Shown in pieces: positions 11,337 through 22,798 of a DNA stretch of 64,000 bases. The stretch lies in NCBI GenBank assembly GCA_004380135.1, contig QXCR01000118.1:27927-91926 (forward strand). Reading direction: 5' to 3'. The notes beneath the pieces are model-generated. The model saw only the letters and a program-made list of their open reading frames with translations, was not told the origin of the DNA and did no database searches. The translations under genes and the position numbers were made by a program. The DNA comes from Stemphylium vesicarium. Lineage: Eukaryota; Ascomycota; Dothideomycetes; Pleosporales; Pleosporaceae. Within the stretch, counting starts at the first letter, position 1, and the number at the start of each line of letters is the position of its first letter.

Positions 11337-13933
11337 ATGGGCTGGGTAGACGCGATAAGTGCCTGCAGCTTGACTGGCGCGACAGCTGCAGCTCTCTCGT
11401 CTGCCACGCTGTGCCCCCACCAATCCGATGGTTATACTCCCGTGCTTGCTGAATTGATATGCTGGGCATTGATTATCGCGATATTCGAGCTCCTACAACG
11501 ATTTAGCCCAAGTCCCTGGGAAAGCCATGGTGCCCTCTCTACGCCGTCGCTCACGCACCTGTACTGGGTAGCTGCAGTCTCTATTGCTGTCGTAGCTACT
11601 TTCTCCTCTTTCGCGGACTCTTTATGGGTCGTAGTAAGATATTCTCTCAATCCTACTATTTCATAATGCTGACTAGCCTGAGTAGCCCGTAGTAGCCCTC
11701 GTGCTCATCGCTCGCCGTCGCACGTCTTTGCTCACGCGCTTCCACGAATCTCTTCCTGAGTACGTTCGATACACCTGGCTTGTCTGCGCAATAGGAGCAG
11801 CGCTTCTTGCAGCGCTTGTACCAAGCCTTGAAATTGAGACGCTTGCTTTTGCCGTTCCGACTGCTTTAGGTGTTGGAGGAATCTACACATCTTTGCTATA
11901 TATATTTGGCCAGGACTATGACCAGCTCGATGGGGGAGAGCGGGCAGGAATCCGTCGTGTTGTGTTTTCAATTGCATCGCGTGCGATCGGGCTGCTTGCA
12001 ATTGTCGGCATCGTCTTGGAAGGCGTATGGCCCGGAAGTACGCTCGCAGTCACCAACGCAGCCCTTGCCGGTGGTTTAAAGGCAGCTCATTGGATCGCGA
12101 TCTTCTACGTCGTACGTCGTTCCAGAAATCCGGTCGCCTTCTCTCATTTGCTAATCTTAATAGGCGCAAGAGATGCCCTGGGAAACCGCGCCGACAATCT
12201 GGGCCTATGTTGCTACGTCACCAGGCTCTTTCACCCCAGCTACAGACGGCCCACTAGGCATCGTCCTTTCATTCTCCCGCATGGTTGTCGCAGTCTTGAT
12301 TCTGGGCCAAATAGTGGACTTCATTCCGAAAACCGAAAAGGGTCGCCGATTATTAGGCGTCTTCGTCTTGTGGCCTCTTCTATCGCTCATACAGCACACG
12401 CCTCTGAGTAGTCACTCGCCTTCCTTGCCTGGCGTACCATGGCCTAAACTGCCTGATCAAAGTCCTCATCACCCCATCGAATTGATCATCCGCAAAGCCC
12501 AACAGGATTTTGATCGTCTTGTCAGCCAGCAATCCAAGACGCTCCAATCCGCGGAGGCTGAGTATCGCAAGCGATACTCGCGAGATCCACCTTCTGGATT
12601 CGACAAGTGGTTCTCGTATGCACAGTCCAAACAATCCATTTTGATCGATAACTTTGACATGATCAACGAGGACCTGAAGCCATTCTGGAAGATTGCTCCT
12701 CATCGTCTACTCGAGAGCGTTGATCACGTGTCACACTTCGATCATCTTGCTTTGCGGAAATGCGGCTTCACCAATGGGCAGTACCACGGGCAGGGAGGTG
12801 GATGGATCGTGGAAGACCTTGGCAAGCTGCTTGAGGAAGTATCAAAAGACATTCCCAACGTTGATTTTGCATTCGATGTGGTGGACGAACCCAGAGTTGT
12901 CATAACACAACACATGCTCGACATAGGTGGAGTATCAAAACCTGAGTTCCAAGATGCCAACCACAAGTCGATCTGGGATCGCACCACTGGTCCGTGCGTA
13001 CACACCACTCTTAGCGACAATACCGCTGCCGTTCATGACTATGGGCTTTCGTTCGTCCAGGATTGGAGGCGCGCCAAAGATGTCTGCTCGCACCCAGAGT
13101 TTGGTCTCATGCATGTTTTCTTCTCGTCACCCATGACATGTATGCTGACCGATGCTCCCATACCTGTTCTGTCTCAATCGGCCCCGTCTTCATTTGGTGA
13201 TATCATGTATCCCAGCCCCTGGTACCCTGCGAAGGTGAACCAAGGAGATTACAAAGATGGGGAGGATCCTCCCTGGGAACAAAAGGCCAAGAATCTTTAC
13301 TGGGCTGGAAGTACGACCGGCAGTTACAGCTGGAACAGCAGCTGGCAGTATGCACACCGTCAACGCTTCGTCAAGATGGTACAAACTCTGAATCATACCA
13401 ACCATATGTATCTCAAAGAGTTCCAACCAGGACAATGGGCCAGCTACAAGGAGATCGAGGATCACAGCGACTTGTTCGACGTCAAGCTTACTGCCATCAT
13501 CCAATACGACGACAAGGATTGTGAGGAGCAGGCAAACTTCTTTACTCTTGGCGAGAAAGAGGACCGAAGCCAGCAGTTCCATTCCCAGTTCATCTTTGAC
13601 GCAGACGGCAACTCTTTCAGTGGGCGCTTTTACACCCTGCTACAATCGAGAAGCGCAGTACTCAAGCAGACTGTTCTGCGCGAATGGCACGACGAGCGCC
13701 TTGTTCCCTGGGTACACTTCATCCCTGTGAGCTTGTCCATGGACGAGCTGCCTGAGCTGATGCGATACATGACGAGCCATGAAGACGGGCGCAAACGGGC
13801 GAAAGAGATTGCCGACGCGGGTCGAGAATGGCATGGGAAAGTGCTGAGGAAGGAAGACTTTACGATCTATCTGTATCGTCTCATGTTGGAATTGGCGAGG
13901 ATCATGGACCCAGCCCGTGAAGTCGAAAAGTGA
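11337..13933 (+). CDS. GT90 (CAP10-like) glycosyltransferase with multi-pass N-terminus
   Basis: Three exons: 11337-11633, 11686-12111 and 12164-13933, all phase 0, giving about 830 residues. The first about 260 residues hold several hydrophobic segments, so the protein is probably anchored in the Golgi or ER membrane. The C-terminal two-thirds is a CAP10/GT90 domain: QYHGQGGGWIVEDLGK, LYWAGSTTGSYS, the key block FIFDADGNSFSGRFYTLLQS, then VLREWHDERLVPWVHFIPVS. GT90 enzymes such as Cryptococcus Cxt1 transfer xylose or related sugars from nucleotide-sugars to glycans, and the acceptor here is unknown. The second acceptor site near 11685 has nearby alternatives, but the chosen one gives PVVALVLIARRR in frame and matches the decayed copy at 7.2-8.3 kb. 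Confidence 0.85.
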
Positions 13934-14137
13934 GGGCGTTTGTAGGTTTATTTGAGAATGCAATACTACAAATACACTCACAGTTCTTATGGCTGTTGGC
14001 TGACATGGACCGATGCAAGGTGAACGTACCACAGCGCAAAAACAGGTCATGCATGCTGGATATCAAGCACGAAAAAGCACGAAAGAAAAGGAACTGCGCG
14101 CACGGCGTTGCAGGACTATGATCGATCATCACCGCAC

Positions 14138-15509
14138 TCACTCTTCCTCCTCTCCCAACAACCTCCTCTCCTCATCCTCAACCTGCTTCTTCCCCACCCC
14201 CTCATTCTGCGCACCCCCCTCCTTCAGCAAACTGACCGCAACCGCCGCCCCAATAATAAGTACCGCGCCACCCAAACTTTCTACCGGCGGCGTAGTCCCC
14301 CAAATAACCCTCTCCACCACCAGTGCAAACACAAGTTGCAAATACGTCAAATTGGTTGCTCTGCCACCCTTTTCCCTCTGCAAGCCTTCCGTGAGCAGGA
14401 ACTGCAACAGGAAGCCAAACAGCCCGATAATAGCAATCAACCCCCACTGCAGCGCGGCAGTAGGAAGCGTAAAATGCAATGAAGGATGCACAAGGATAAT
14501 AACAAAAGACGCGATCGTAGCAATAAGCGAGAAGTAATTCACTGAAATCAGTGAATGCGCGCGCTTTCCTATCACACGAATCGTTGCGTAGGCAGTGCTA
14601 GCGCCCAGGGTACCTATGATGGCGATGACGATGGCTAGAGAACGCTGTTCAGGCGTGATAGCGGGTTTCGAGGCTTTGGAATCGGGGTCTGAGGGAGCAG
14701 TGTGGTGCGGTTGAGGGAAGAGCCAGGGGGGGCGGGCGACGCAGAGGACGCCTAGGAAGGCGACGAGACTACATAAAGCTTCTTTCCAGGTGAAGGGTTC
14801 GCGCAACCAGATGAAACAGACGATTGCCGTTGTGGTGGGGATTAGGAAGGTTATTACTGTTGCGTCGGAGATTTCGAGCCAGGAGAGGGAGTCTGTGTTG
14901 GGTGGGTTAGTATGCTATCTTCCCGGGTGGAGGGATCAGTGTGGGATTCGGCTGACTTACAGTATAGTCCAAATAACCCGATGAAGCCTGCTACTCCTCT
15001 CAACACCAATAGCCATCTTATGCCCTTCTTGCCAAAGGGAAAATCTGGCACACCCTTACTCCAGGAGTATATCGAGCAGATGATGGTGGTGCAGAACATG
15101 CGTATGAAGATGATCTGCAGCGCGTGGAATTTGATACTGGGGTCGTTTGCGAGGAGTTTCGCAGCCGTGTTCATCTACACCATTGTTAGTCCCCACGCAA
15201 ACTTCCGAGATAAATGGAGAGGGAGCTTCTATTCGAAGACAAAAGAATACCAAGGTTGCAATGAGGAAGATGGAGACATACGATAGATCCACACGTCTGG
15301 GCCAAAAACACCAAAAACAATCCGAAATTCCGCTCGTAGAACCCCTTCAGCCCATCCCCAACTCTTCTCCACATCGACTCTCTTCGCGCCTCAGACTCTT
15401 CATCATGCTCTTGTTCAGAAATTTCCGATGGCGGCGGTAGCGACGGATCGAAATGCACCCTAGCGCGTCCGGCTGCCGGTCTGACATCTTCTATCGTACC
15501 ATACGACAT
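14138..15509 (-). CDS. EamA-family drug/metabolite transporter (SLC35G-like)
   Basis: Multi-pass membrane exporter or nucleotide-sugar-like carrier of the DMT superfamily. Exons are 15509-15282, 15174-14961 and 14892-14138; joined they give 398 residues. The two EamA repeats are visible: the first with GSIMNTAAKLLAND, IRMFCTTIICSIYSW and VLRGVAGFIGLFGLYYSLSW (junction restored across the second intron); the second with LAIVIAIIGTLGASTAYATI through GGAVLIIGAAVAVSLLKEGG. The N-terminal about 65 residues are hydrophilic and the C-terminus ends in an acidic tail (EEEE). The substrate cannot be told from sequence. It lies tail-to-tail with the GT90 gene only about 200 bp away, a chance or functional pairing I cannot resolve. 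Confidence 0.85.
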
Positions 15510-15983
15510 GGTTTGCGTGCACAGCCTCGTAAAGCCCGGACAGGGAAAAGAAGCAACGAGATGCTATCTGCAAATGGAGCTATTTGCAAAAAGACCTCGG
15601 TTTTTCGGATTCCGACGCAAAAAGTTACTTAGTCTGGTGACCCACACAAGGCTACTTAAGTGGGTCTTGATCGCTGGCTTGGTACTGGGCCGTTAGCCGT
15701 CGCTAGCCACCAGCGCTTACCTCAGCTCAGCCCTGCGCTTTCTTTATTTTGGGAACACGACTCTTTGAGTCTTGCTCGGGGTCTTTTGGCAAAATCGGGC
15801 GGCTTTACAGTTGAGGTAAGCAGGATACTTTGTGAGGTTTCACGGCAATGAGAAAAGAACGTAGTCAAGATGTCATATCAGATTTCTCGAGTCCAGCAAG
15901 ATATTTACAAGAAAGATAAGCTTCCAACCCTATGAGAGACGTCCGGTAGGGTCCGGCGGCATTGCGCACATAGTCCGGAAAGC
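15510..15983. other. Intergenic, no gene seen
   Basis: About 470 bp holding the DMT-gene promoter and the pectinesterase 3' region. Confidence 0.45.
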
Positions 15984-16994
15984 TTAAGAGAGGTAGGACA
16001 CATCAACCCAGTCCTTGTAGCCTGCGCCCAATACAGTCGAAATGCTGACCGCAGCATCAAGCTTCTTGGAAAAGCTTGCGCGGGTACCCTTGGATCCGTC
16101 GCCAGTATTCTTGTATTCGGCAAACGTAACCTTATCCGTCCTGTCGTCACCAGTGTTCCAATTCTTCCATCCCGCGGGGTTGATGACATTGGTCATGCTG
16201 GTCTGCTGGAAGACAACGCGAGCGTAGTTCCTCCATGGACGGCCGAGGTAGTATGCGCCCGCCTTGACGGTGTTGTTCTTTGCAGCAGCAACCTTGGATT
16301 TGTTGATGACGTAGTACGACGGGTTGGAGTCGGAATCGCGACCGTTGGCGGTGATGTAGCCTACTGATGCGTCGAGAACGCCAAGGTCGCATCCATCAAA
16401 CCAGGCTACTGCCTTCTGGCCGAAGATGAAGTCGGTGGCACCCTCAATGTAGCTCTTAGCATACACCTGGTTGCCAACCTGCGCAAGAACGGTATCCTGG
16501 AAGCCAGAGAACTGGCAGCCGTAGTAGCCCTGCTTGTCGGCATTAGCGCTCAGTGCAACTGCCTGAGAGCCTTTTCCACGGGAGTTGACGAGATTGACGT
16601 TGTAAACCTTCAGGTTAGGGGTCGATGCGCGAAGGGTTGCTGTCTGCTCATTGGTGAGACCGTCATCCTGGCTCTTGCCTTGAGTGATGGTGACGACGTT
16701 GCCAGTGTAGCCGGTGGTGTCTGTGGTCTCGCCATAGATGGTGAGGGGTGATTTGAGCGACTGGACAAGGACTTGCTCCTTGTAGGTGCCCTTGGCAATG
16801 AAGATGCACTGCTCACTTGTGCTGGACTTGTCCAAGGCGTCAACGGCAGACTGTACAGTCTTGTATTTTCCGCTGCCGCCAACAGAGAGGCAGCCTTCAG
16901 GAGCTGATGCACGTCCAGAACGTGGTGTGAGGGCAGTAGGCGCCGCAGTAGCGGACGCTGCAAGCGAAAGAACGAAGGCGAAAGTGGTACGCAT
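15984..16994 (-). CDS. Pectinesterase (CE8), secreted
   Basis: Removes methyl esters from homogalacturonan outside the cell, preparing pectin for pectate lyase and polygalacturonase. A single exon of 336 residues. Signal peptide MRTTFAFVLSLAASATAAP at the N-terminus. Family motifs in order: GTYKEQV, QAVALSA (oxyanion Gln), QDTVLAQ (acid/base Asp), ATDFIFGQKA (nucleophile Asp) and YYLGRPWRNYA (substrate Arg). Length and motif spacing are those of complete fungal enzymes, and nothing looks broken. A TATA-like box stands about 87 bp before the ATG. It forms part of the pectin-degrading set in this window with the pectate lyase at 22.8 kb and the polygalacturonase at 54.7 kb. Confidence 0.95.
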   Translation of the reverse strand: MRTTFAFVLSLAASATAAPTALTPRSGRASAPEGCLSVGGSGKYKTVQSAVDALDKSSTSEQCIFIAKGTYKEQVLVQSLKSPLTIYGETTDTTGYTGNVVTITQGKSQDDGLTNEQTATLRASTPNLKVYNVNLVNSRGKGSQAVALSANADKQGYYGCQFSGFQDTVLAQVGNQVYAKSYIEGATDFIFGQKAVAWFDGCDLGVLDASVGYITANGRDSDSNPSYYVINKSKVAAAKNNTVKAGAYYLGRPWRNYARVVFQQTSMTNVINPAGWKNWNTGDDRTDKVTFAEYKNTGDGSKGTRASFSKKLDAAVSISTVLGAGYKDWVDVSYLS

Positions 16995-17720
16995 GATGAA
17001 AGAATGAAGAGAGTGAGTAGTGAGAATGCTGATGAGTCAAGGAATGGATACTCGACTTTAGGCTGGAAACATGCAACACATATATAGTGATTTCGAGAGC
17101 CGGGTAGTATGCAATCTATTTTGACGGACGTCACTCGGTGTTTCCAAGGCTTCGAAACATAGACCTTGTCACACAAATTCTGACCGTTTCGTGGACATGG
17201 AAAGTCCGGGAATAGTAGAACAAGCCATCGGAGAATTTACGGCATCGATACCCCAGACGACCCATCGAAGTGTCGCGGAGAGTTTACGGATGCGAGGCGC
17301 CTAGATTGGTGGAAAGCAGTATTCCGTCCGTGCGTGGACACAGTTTGATTATAGTGCGTTACAGAGGGCTGATGACGGGTGGAGATATGCGCCCCGTACC
17401 TACGTCGCGTGGTCGATGCACGAGAATAGAGGTGACGCGGCGTTGGAAAGAGATGATGTGCATTGTTATTTTGGGCCTGGTGGAGATGTATTGCGATTCA
17501 CGAAGGTTGGAGCGAGGCCAGGCCGAGAACAACTCCAACCGTCTGTGCGCACACGTGAGTTGGTGTCGCGCTACCAAGGCGATCGACGGGTTCCGGTAAG
17601 CCGCCTCAACATTCACTGTTTGCGCGACGCTGTGACCAGTCCATCCACACCTCAACGCCGGTCTTTCACGCTGTTGTGTTACGATTGCATGTCTTGGCGC
17701 ATCTTTATTCCCACGCAACA
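16995..17720. other. Divergent promoter region
   Basis: Separates the pectinesterase (-) from the CHORD-like protein gene (+). Frames here look like shadows with no recognisable domains. Confidence 0.45.
17081..17086 (-). promoter_or_regulatory. TATA-like box of the pectinesterase gene
   Basis: TATATA, 87 bp upstream of the pectinesterase ATG on its coding strand. Motif and spacing only. Confidence 0.4.
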
Positions 17721-18770
17721 ATGGCACGCTCACAAAGAAACGCTGATGCATATCACGCAATCGACCTCACGGGTTCCTCGCCAGAACCTGAACCACAACC
17801 GCGCGCGCCGACACGACAGACCCAGCTGTACTTCGGACATCAGCCAAGGCCCCACGGTATTTCACGCGTCAAGAATGAGCCCGGCACCCACCAAGCGGCT
17901 TTTGTACGAAACCCTGCCGATCAGCAGCAAGTGCGGCCTATCAATCCCATGCACCTTAGGATGATTATTGAAACGACCAACCCTCACGCTTTGCAAAATG
18001 TGCTACTGGAGCTTTGCCAAGTCTCTCCAGTCTTCTCTGGCGCGCTTGTTCGGGGGCTTGCGCCTCATTCAATCTCCGCACAAGAATTGCTCAACCAGTA
18101 CCGGTCGGATTCGTACGAACCAAACGCAGTGGTTCACGATGAGGATGACAGCGATGAAACCTACGAAACCATGGAAAAGAAGCTATCCCGGCCAACTCTT
18201 CCAACCTCACAGAGTAGCAGGCTCCCAGGGCAGGTCCATGGGGGCAGATCAAATGGAGCCCTACCAAATCTTTATGGATCTCAGTCAGTCCCACGAGTAA
18301 AGCTCGAACCGCAAAGGCCTTCTACCCCTGGCTCTGATGGCGAGCTGCGTCGTCCTAGTCGCTCTTCACACAGCGCACCGCGTGCATCTTCGTCTCGGAC
18401 TCCACTGCAAAACCTTCCAGAAAGCTCATCAACCGCGGGTCGTACTCCACATGCGGGTTTCAGCAGCCAGCGCCTGGCTGAGTACAACCGGACGCCTGTA
18501 CGTGCAGCCAAGACTTGCATCAAATGCCATGAACCATTCACGGACGACACGGAGCCCTGTATATTCCATCCCGGGACGAGAATGAGGTTGGAAGACAGTT
18601 CTGTCGTTTGGGACTGTTGCCAGGAAGGCATGTATTCCGCCGGTTGCGATTTCGGTGGAAGCCATACTACCGAAAATGATGCGAATGCAGACCCACCGAT
18701 GCAGAGGAAAAGGCCAAGCGAATCCCCGGTTTCTGAGGGTGCGCCTCAGAAGAGGCCCCGGGCGTCCTAA
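17721..18770 (+). CDS. CHORD-like zinc-binding protein, otherwise disordered
   Basis: The chosen start at 17721 (MARSQRNADAYHAIDLTGSS) omits 15 upstream in-frame residues that look like leader sequence. Near the N-terminus AIDLTGSSPEPEP looks like a SUMO-interacting motif, an inference. The middle is Ser/Pro-rich and disordered, with several K-x-E SUMO-acceptor-like sites (RVKNEP, RVKLEP). Near residues 270-325 is a cysteine/histidine cluster with the spacing of a CHORD domain: CIKCHEPF, then CIFHPG, then WDCCQEG, then GCDFGGSH. The C-terminus is basic (QRKRPSE, QKRPRAS), suggesting a nuclear protein. The 349-residue frame has no intron. Function is unknown; the zinc-domain assignment rests on residue spacing only. 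Confidence 0.7.
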   Translation: MARSQRNADAYHAIDLTGSSPEPEPQPRAPTRQTQLYFGHQPRPHGISRVKNEPGTHQAAFVRNPADQQQVRPINPMHLRMIIETTNPHALQNVLLELCQVSPVFSGALVRGLAPHSISAQELLNQYRSDSYEPNAVVHDEDDSDETYETMEKKLSRPTLPTSQSSRLPGQVHGGRSNGALPNLYGSQSVPRVKLEPQRPSTPGSDGELRRPSRSSHSAPRASSSRTPLQNLPESSSTAGRTPHAGFSSQRLAEYNRTPVRAAKTCIKCHEPFTDDTEPCIFHPGTRMRLEDSSVVWDCCQEGMYSAGCDFGGSHTTENDANADPPMQRKRPSESPVSEGAPQKRPRAS

Positions 18771-19687
18771 TGGATTTCAAAAGGACAAATACTTTCTATT
18801 ACTATTTACTATCCGACAACCGTGTTGGGTCGTTTGGCTCCTGTCATATTCTGAGTCCTAGCGCTGGCGTTCATTGGTAGACAGGTTTCCATAGGGCGCT
18901 TGCGAAAGATACCACGTCTTTGAGTCGTGTACTCCCGTTCTGGTTTATAAGAGCTCTTGTTCGCATTGAACCAGTGTTGAATGTATTGTTTGTGGTTTCA
19001 TGTAGATTACGATACCAGTGGATTTGGCTTAGCGCTCACGTATGCTGTAAATCGACTCTGAAAGCGTTTACTTGTAGCTGATTCCGCATTGCAATTAGTG
19101 ATCAGAGTAACCACGTCTGGGGACATAAGTTTACTCACCTTTCGAACTCGTTTTGCTCCGCTTGGCACCGTCTCAATTTGGTAGCCAGATTTCTTTGAGC
19201 ACACTACGCCTCCTTGGGTTGCCCAATCCCATCTGAGCCCTCATTACGACAATCAATCCACTTCTGACGGACAATGGCTGGGCGGCCGCGACTCCGCCGC
19301 CGGAACAGCTCTATTGGTTGCGAATAAGTGCGTAAGTCATGCGTTGAACTGGTATAACGGAACAGTAACAGACCAATATACCGAAAGAGCCGTGGCACTA
19401 CCGTTATTTCGTCGTCCTCCAACGTCGCAAGACGTCGGTCTTGGGTACTCTGCAGTTTCTCCGCGACTCCACCTTTCGCTTTGGCTTCTGTTCCTATCAA
19501 GAATGGCGATTATACCGTGCGCTCAGGATCCCTCAGTGACGACTCATGTAAAATGTCTTAGCCTACGGCCCCCACCAGCGTTGCCGTGCGCACTGTTTCC
19601 ATTAAGACCCTTGACATCTCTGAATTTTTTGGGATGCAGGATAGTAGTCTGATGCAGCTGACGTGATATACGGGACATGTCCTGGGG
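18771..19687. other. Gene-poor stretch left of the MITE
   Basis: Two adjoining minus-strand frames (19204-19500 and 19007-19204) contain a basic patch FRRRSRGRPAIVR but have no clear start, splice structure or family. I do not call a gene. Confidence 0.35.
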
Positions 19688-19695
19688 GTTACGAG

Positions 19696-19823
19696 CAGAC
19701 TTGTCAACAATCAAGCCGATCAAGCCGATCTAACCGAATTTAGTAAGGCCTTAACCTATGTGAGCTAGTGAGTTACTATATCAGGTTAGGCCGGCTTGAT
19801 TGGCTTGATTGTTGACAAGTCTG
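19696..19823. mobile_element. hAT-type MITE, 128 bp
   Basis: A near-palindromic element. The 40-bp terminal inverted repeats at 19696-19735 and 19784-19823 match with three mismatches, all transitions. The ends begin CAGACTTGTC. It is bordered on both sides by the same eight bases, GTTACGAG (19688-19695 and 19824-19831), a target-site duplication of the length made by hAT transposases. The 48-bp centre has no coding capacity, so it depends on a transposase made elsewhere. The inward repeat also contains the subrepeat ATCAAGCC twice. Confidence 0.85.
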
Positions 19824-20551
19824 GTTACGAGTGTGACGCGGATCTATGGATCTGCGATACGGCTACTAACAATGGCATGCTCGCAGATCCTCGTTTTGCG
19901 GGCTTCAAACGAAATTGAGATGCGCTCAAAAACGCATCATCTGATGGCTGCCGCATACACTGGAGGGACAGACCCGGATCCTGGCCGATTGTAAATTCCG
20001 GTCTGTCTCCATGGTCTGGTTGAGGCCATCACCCTAACCCGAAAGTATACGGACGGCAGATGCGCGCTTACTATAGCACTAGAGTAATGCGCTCTTCTCC
20101 GGTGCGTGCTGTTAGGTACCGCTGATTGGAAGTACAATACCTAAAGTCAATTGACAGCTTTCTTCTCCGTCGGGAAAGCTTGATTGAACTTCTATGCAGG
20201 CGAACATCACTCGCGTACTAGAATGATGCCTCGCGATACTTTCATTTGTCAATCGAAGTCTTTTTGTTATTCATAGGGAATGTTATCTCCGAATGTATCC
20301 AATCTGGCAGCTTCCTGATGCATGACATCATGCCAAGTCTCTTGTCCGCATGATCAGTAGCGAGCTAACCTCCATCTCTCCCACTTCTGCACGCTGCATC
20401 GGAACATGGCAAGCGCTCAACGGCTATTCGCATTCCAGGCTGCTGCACATCGCAGATTGAACCTGAACATGAGTCTACATAAGATTGTCACAATGCCTCA
20501 AAACAGTGCGCTCGGAACTGGTCGGGTAGCAAAGCTCAGGCGTCGTGCACC
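19824..20551. other. Gene-poor stretch right of the MITE
   Basis: No recognisable coding sequence before the amidase pseudogene. Confidence 0.4.
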
Positions 20552-22375
20552 ATGAGAGTCGTATCACTATTCCCATTCGCGATCATCGCCCAAGCGACCA
20601 CGGTTTTCCAGGTCAATACAACATCGTACTATTCCCCATATCTCGTAGAAGCTCGGGTCGACTTCGGGAACGAGTCTTGGTCTACTGCAGAGTATTCCGA
20701 TCACCTACCTTTCGTATTCGGAACACACCATCACTGCCGAGCTCTTGGAATTTACGATATCATCATTTCTGGAAACTGACGACGTCTACTCAAAGTTATT
20801 TCTCTCTATCCTTGTACTTGGGAGCACGAGCTCCCTCAGTGATGGTGCTCGGTCGTATCTCTCTTTGATTGGGTGCAACGATGTTCATGTTGTTTCTGAC
20901 ATACATACGACGTCTGGACCGTACCTGGTACACCCATCCGGCACGCTCGGAAAGGTTTATCGGCTCTACTGGGACCACAACTTCGCCTTCGTCGAATCGG
21001 TCACTGAAGGAGTGAACAACACATATGTCCCGGTCACTGGTCTGGCCCTCACGGATGCCTATGGGGCTCTTAGTATCGCCGTCCCGGTGCGGCTTTACTA
21101 CCCTGCTCCTACCAAGAAGAAACCACTTTCCGGTATGTGCTTGGGGGTCAAGAATATTTACGACCTGAAAGGCGTACGTACGAGTGGCGGCAACAGGGCA
21201 TATCGAGATCTCGTCGAACCAGCAGAGGAAAGTGCTGCGGCTCTGCAAAGGTTGATCGACATGGGTGCAGTGGTCATTGGAAAGACGAAGACTACTCAGT
21301 TCGCACTAAGATAAAGACCTAAAGCAGACTACGTCGATCAAATTGCACCCTTCAACCCTAGAGGGGAGGGCTATCAGCATCCTCAGGGCTCGTCGGTTGG
21401 TTCCGGTGCTGGTCTTGCATCGTATGACTGGATGGATATTGCGACCGCTTCAGACACCGGAGGATCCGTTCGTCTGCCCGCAATGGCAGACGGTCTTTTT
21501 GGTATGCGTATCACCAACGCATCATTGCCTTGAGAAGGAATACTGCCCATCTCTGCTATATTCGACACACCCGGTGTACTTGCACGTTCGGCAAAGCTCC
21601 TCCAAGCTGTGTGTTACGAATGGTATGCAGCTAAAACGTACATCACCTATCCCAAGCAGATTATCCTACCCAATTTATTTTGGCCCACCACTAACGGCAC
21701 GAGTATGCCCACTTTTATCTCCTTCATTTCGAACCTTGCTAGTTTCTTGGGGGCTGACGTAACGGCGATCAACATGAACACCAGCTTCAACGCATTCGCC
21801 AACACAACTGAAGGCGTCTCTTCGTACATCGGCTCAACTTACTCGAACATCACAAATATCGATCAATACCGCAATCTGGGCTTGCCTTTCAGACAGCGGT
21901 ACCTTGCCGAATTCAGAAAGGCACCATACTGGAACCCACAAACACGAGCGCGATGGAGTCGCGCCGTATCTCTACCATCTTTAAGCTACACTACTGCTCT
22001 TGAGCGCACTCAAATCTTTCAGAATTGGTTTCGAAGCACGTTGACGCCAACATGCGAATCGACACTGGTGTTGTACCCATAGGCCCCGGAACAGAAGACT
22101 ATCGTGACATTTATACAGATCCGCCCGGCGGCGTCTTTGCTGCGGGTCTACCAGGAACTCAGATGGCTGTGTTAGCTGCCCTTCCTGACTACACAATACC
22201 GATCGGTGAGAGGACATACTTGAATAGAGTTACGGAGAGGAACGAGACGCTGCCGGTTACGATCGGCATGATAGCTGCTGCAGGGTGCGACCACATGCTC
22301 ATGAATCTCGTGGCCGACTTAGCAGACACTGGTGTAATTCCTGGAGAGCTCGTGACTGGTTCAAGTGTATGCTGA
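20552..22375 (+). pseudogene. Secreted amidase-signature protein, broken
   Basis: Starts MRVVSLFPFAIIAQATT, a signal peptide. After a frame change near 20715 it reads EHTITAELLEFTISSFLET and on to a typical amidase: the Lys region GAVVIGKTKTTQFAL, APFNPRGEGYQHPQGSSVGSG with the cis-Ser, then IATASDTGGSVRLPA with the Ser nucleophile. Two in-frame stops sit inside the catalytic domain: TAA at 21312-21314 and TGA near 21530. Downstream the same frame continues for about 500 bp (ILPNLFWPTTNG, NIDQYRNLGLPFRQRY), then changes near 22025-22035 to the C-terminal part (MRIDTGVVPIGPGTEDYRD, AALPDYTIPIGERTYLN) ending at 22375. All three catalytic residues are still recognisable, so inactivation is recent or mild. 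An intact amidase of this type would hydrolyse an amide outside the cell; substrate unknown. Confidence 0.8.
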
Positions 22376-22798
22376 GAAAGACTAAATGTGCGCGCCCCTC
22401 ATTCTGGAGGACATTGTTCTGAACTGCCGACATGCATCAATTAGCATCGCATTTCTACTTCCTACACGTTCTATGCGCGCGCTTTCCGGTGCTGTTTCCA
22501 TGTCCATTCTCGTCACCATATTTGTGTCGTGGTCTCTGATTGGAGGAATGGAGACCTAGTTCTCCGTGTCGATCAGTAACATCTGGGGTAAATTAAAGGA
22601 ACAACAAAACACCATCTCTAACGACCCCTCTTGGGAGTTGAGAAACAACGTTCCCCAGTAACCTGGCCTGAAATGTAAAACGCAGGATTGTTTGGCGCAT
22701 CCTTCGCGTCATCATATGATCTGTTTACATCCGCTATAAAGTATACACTGCGCTGGCACAGATACTCAGAACCCTCGACTCCATCGCATCGTGCCGCT
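22376..22798. other. Promoter region of pectate lyase gene
   Basis: About 420 bp after the amidase pseudogene, ending in a TATA-like box just before the pectate lyase start. No gene seen. Confidence 0.45.
22735..22740 (+). promoter_or_regulatory. TATA box of the pectate lyase gene
   Basis: TATAAA, 59 bp before the pectate lyase ATG. Confidence 0.45.

Noticed and set aside
19007..19500. Two adjoining minus-strand frames with a basic patch
   Set aside because: No clear start or splice, and no family; left as gene-poor DNA.
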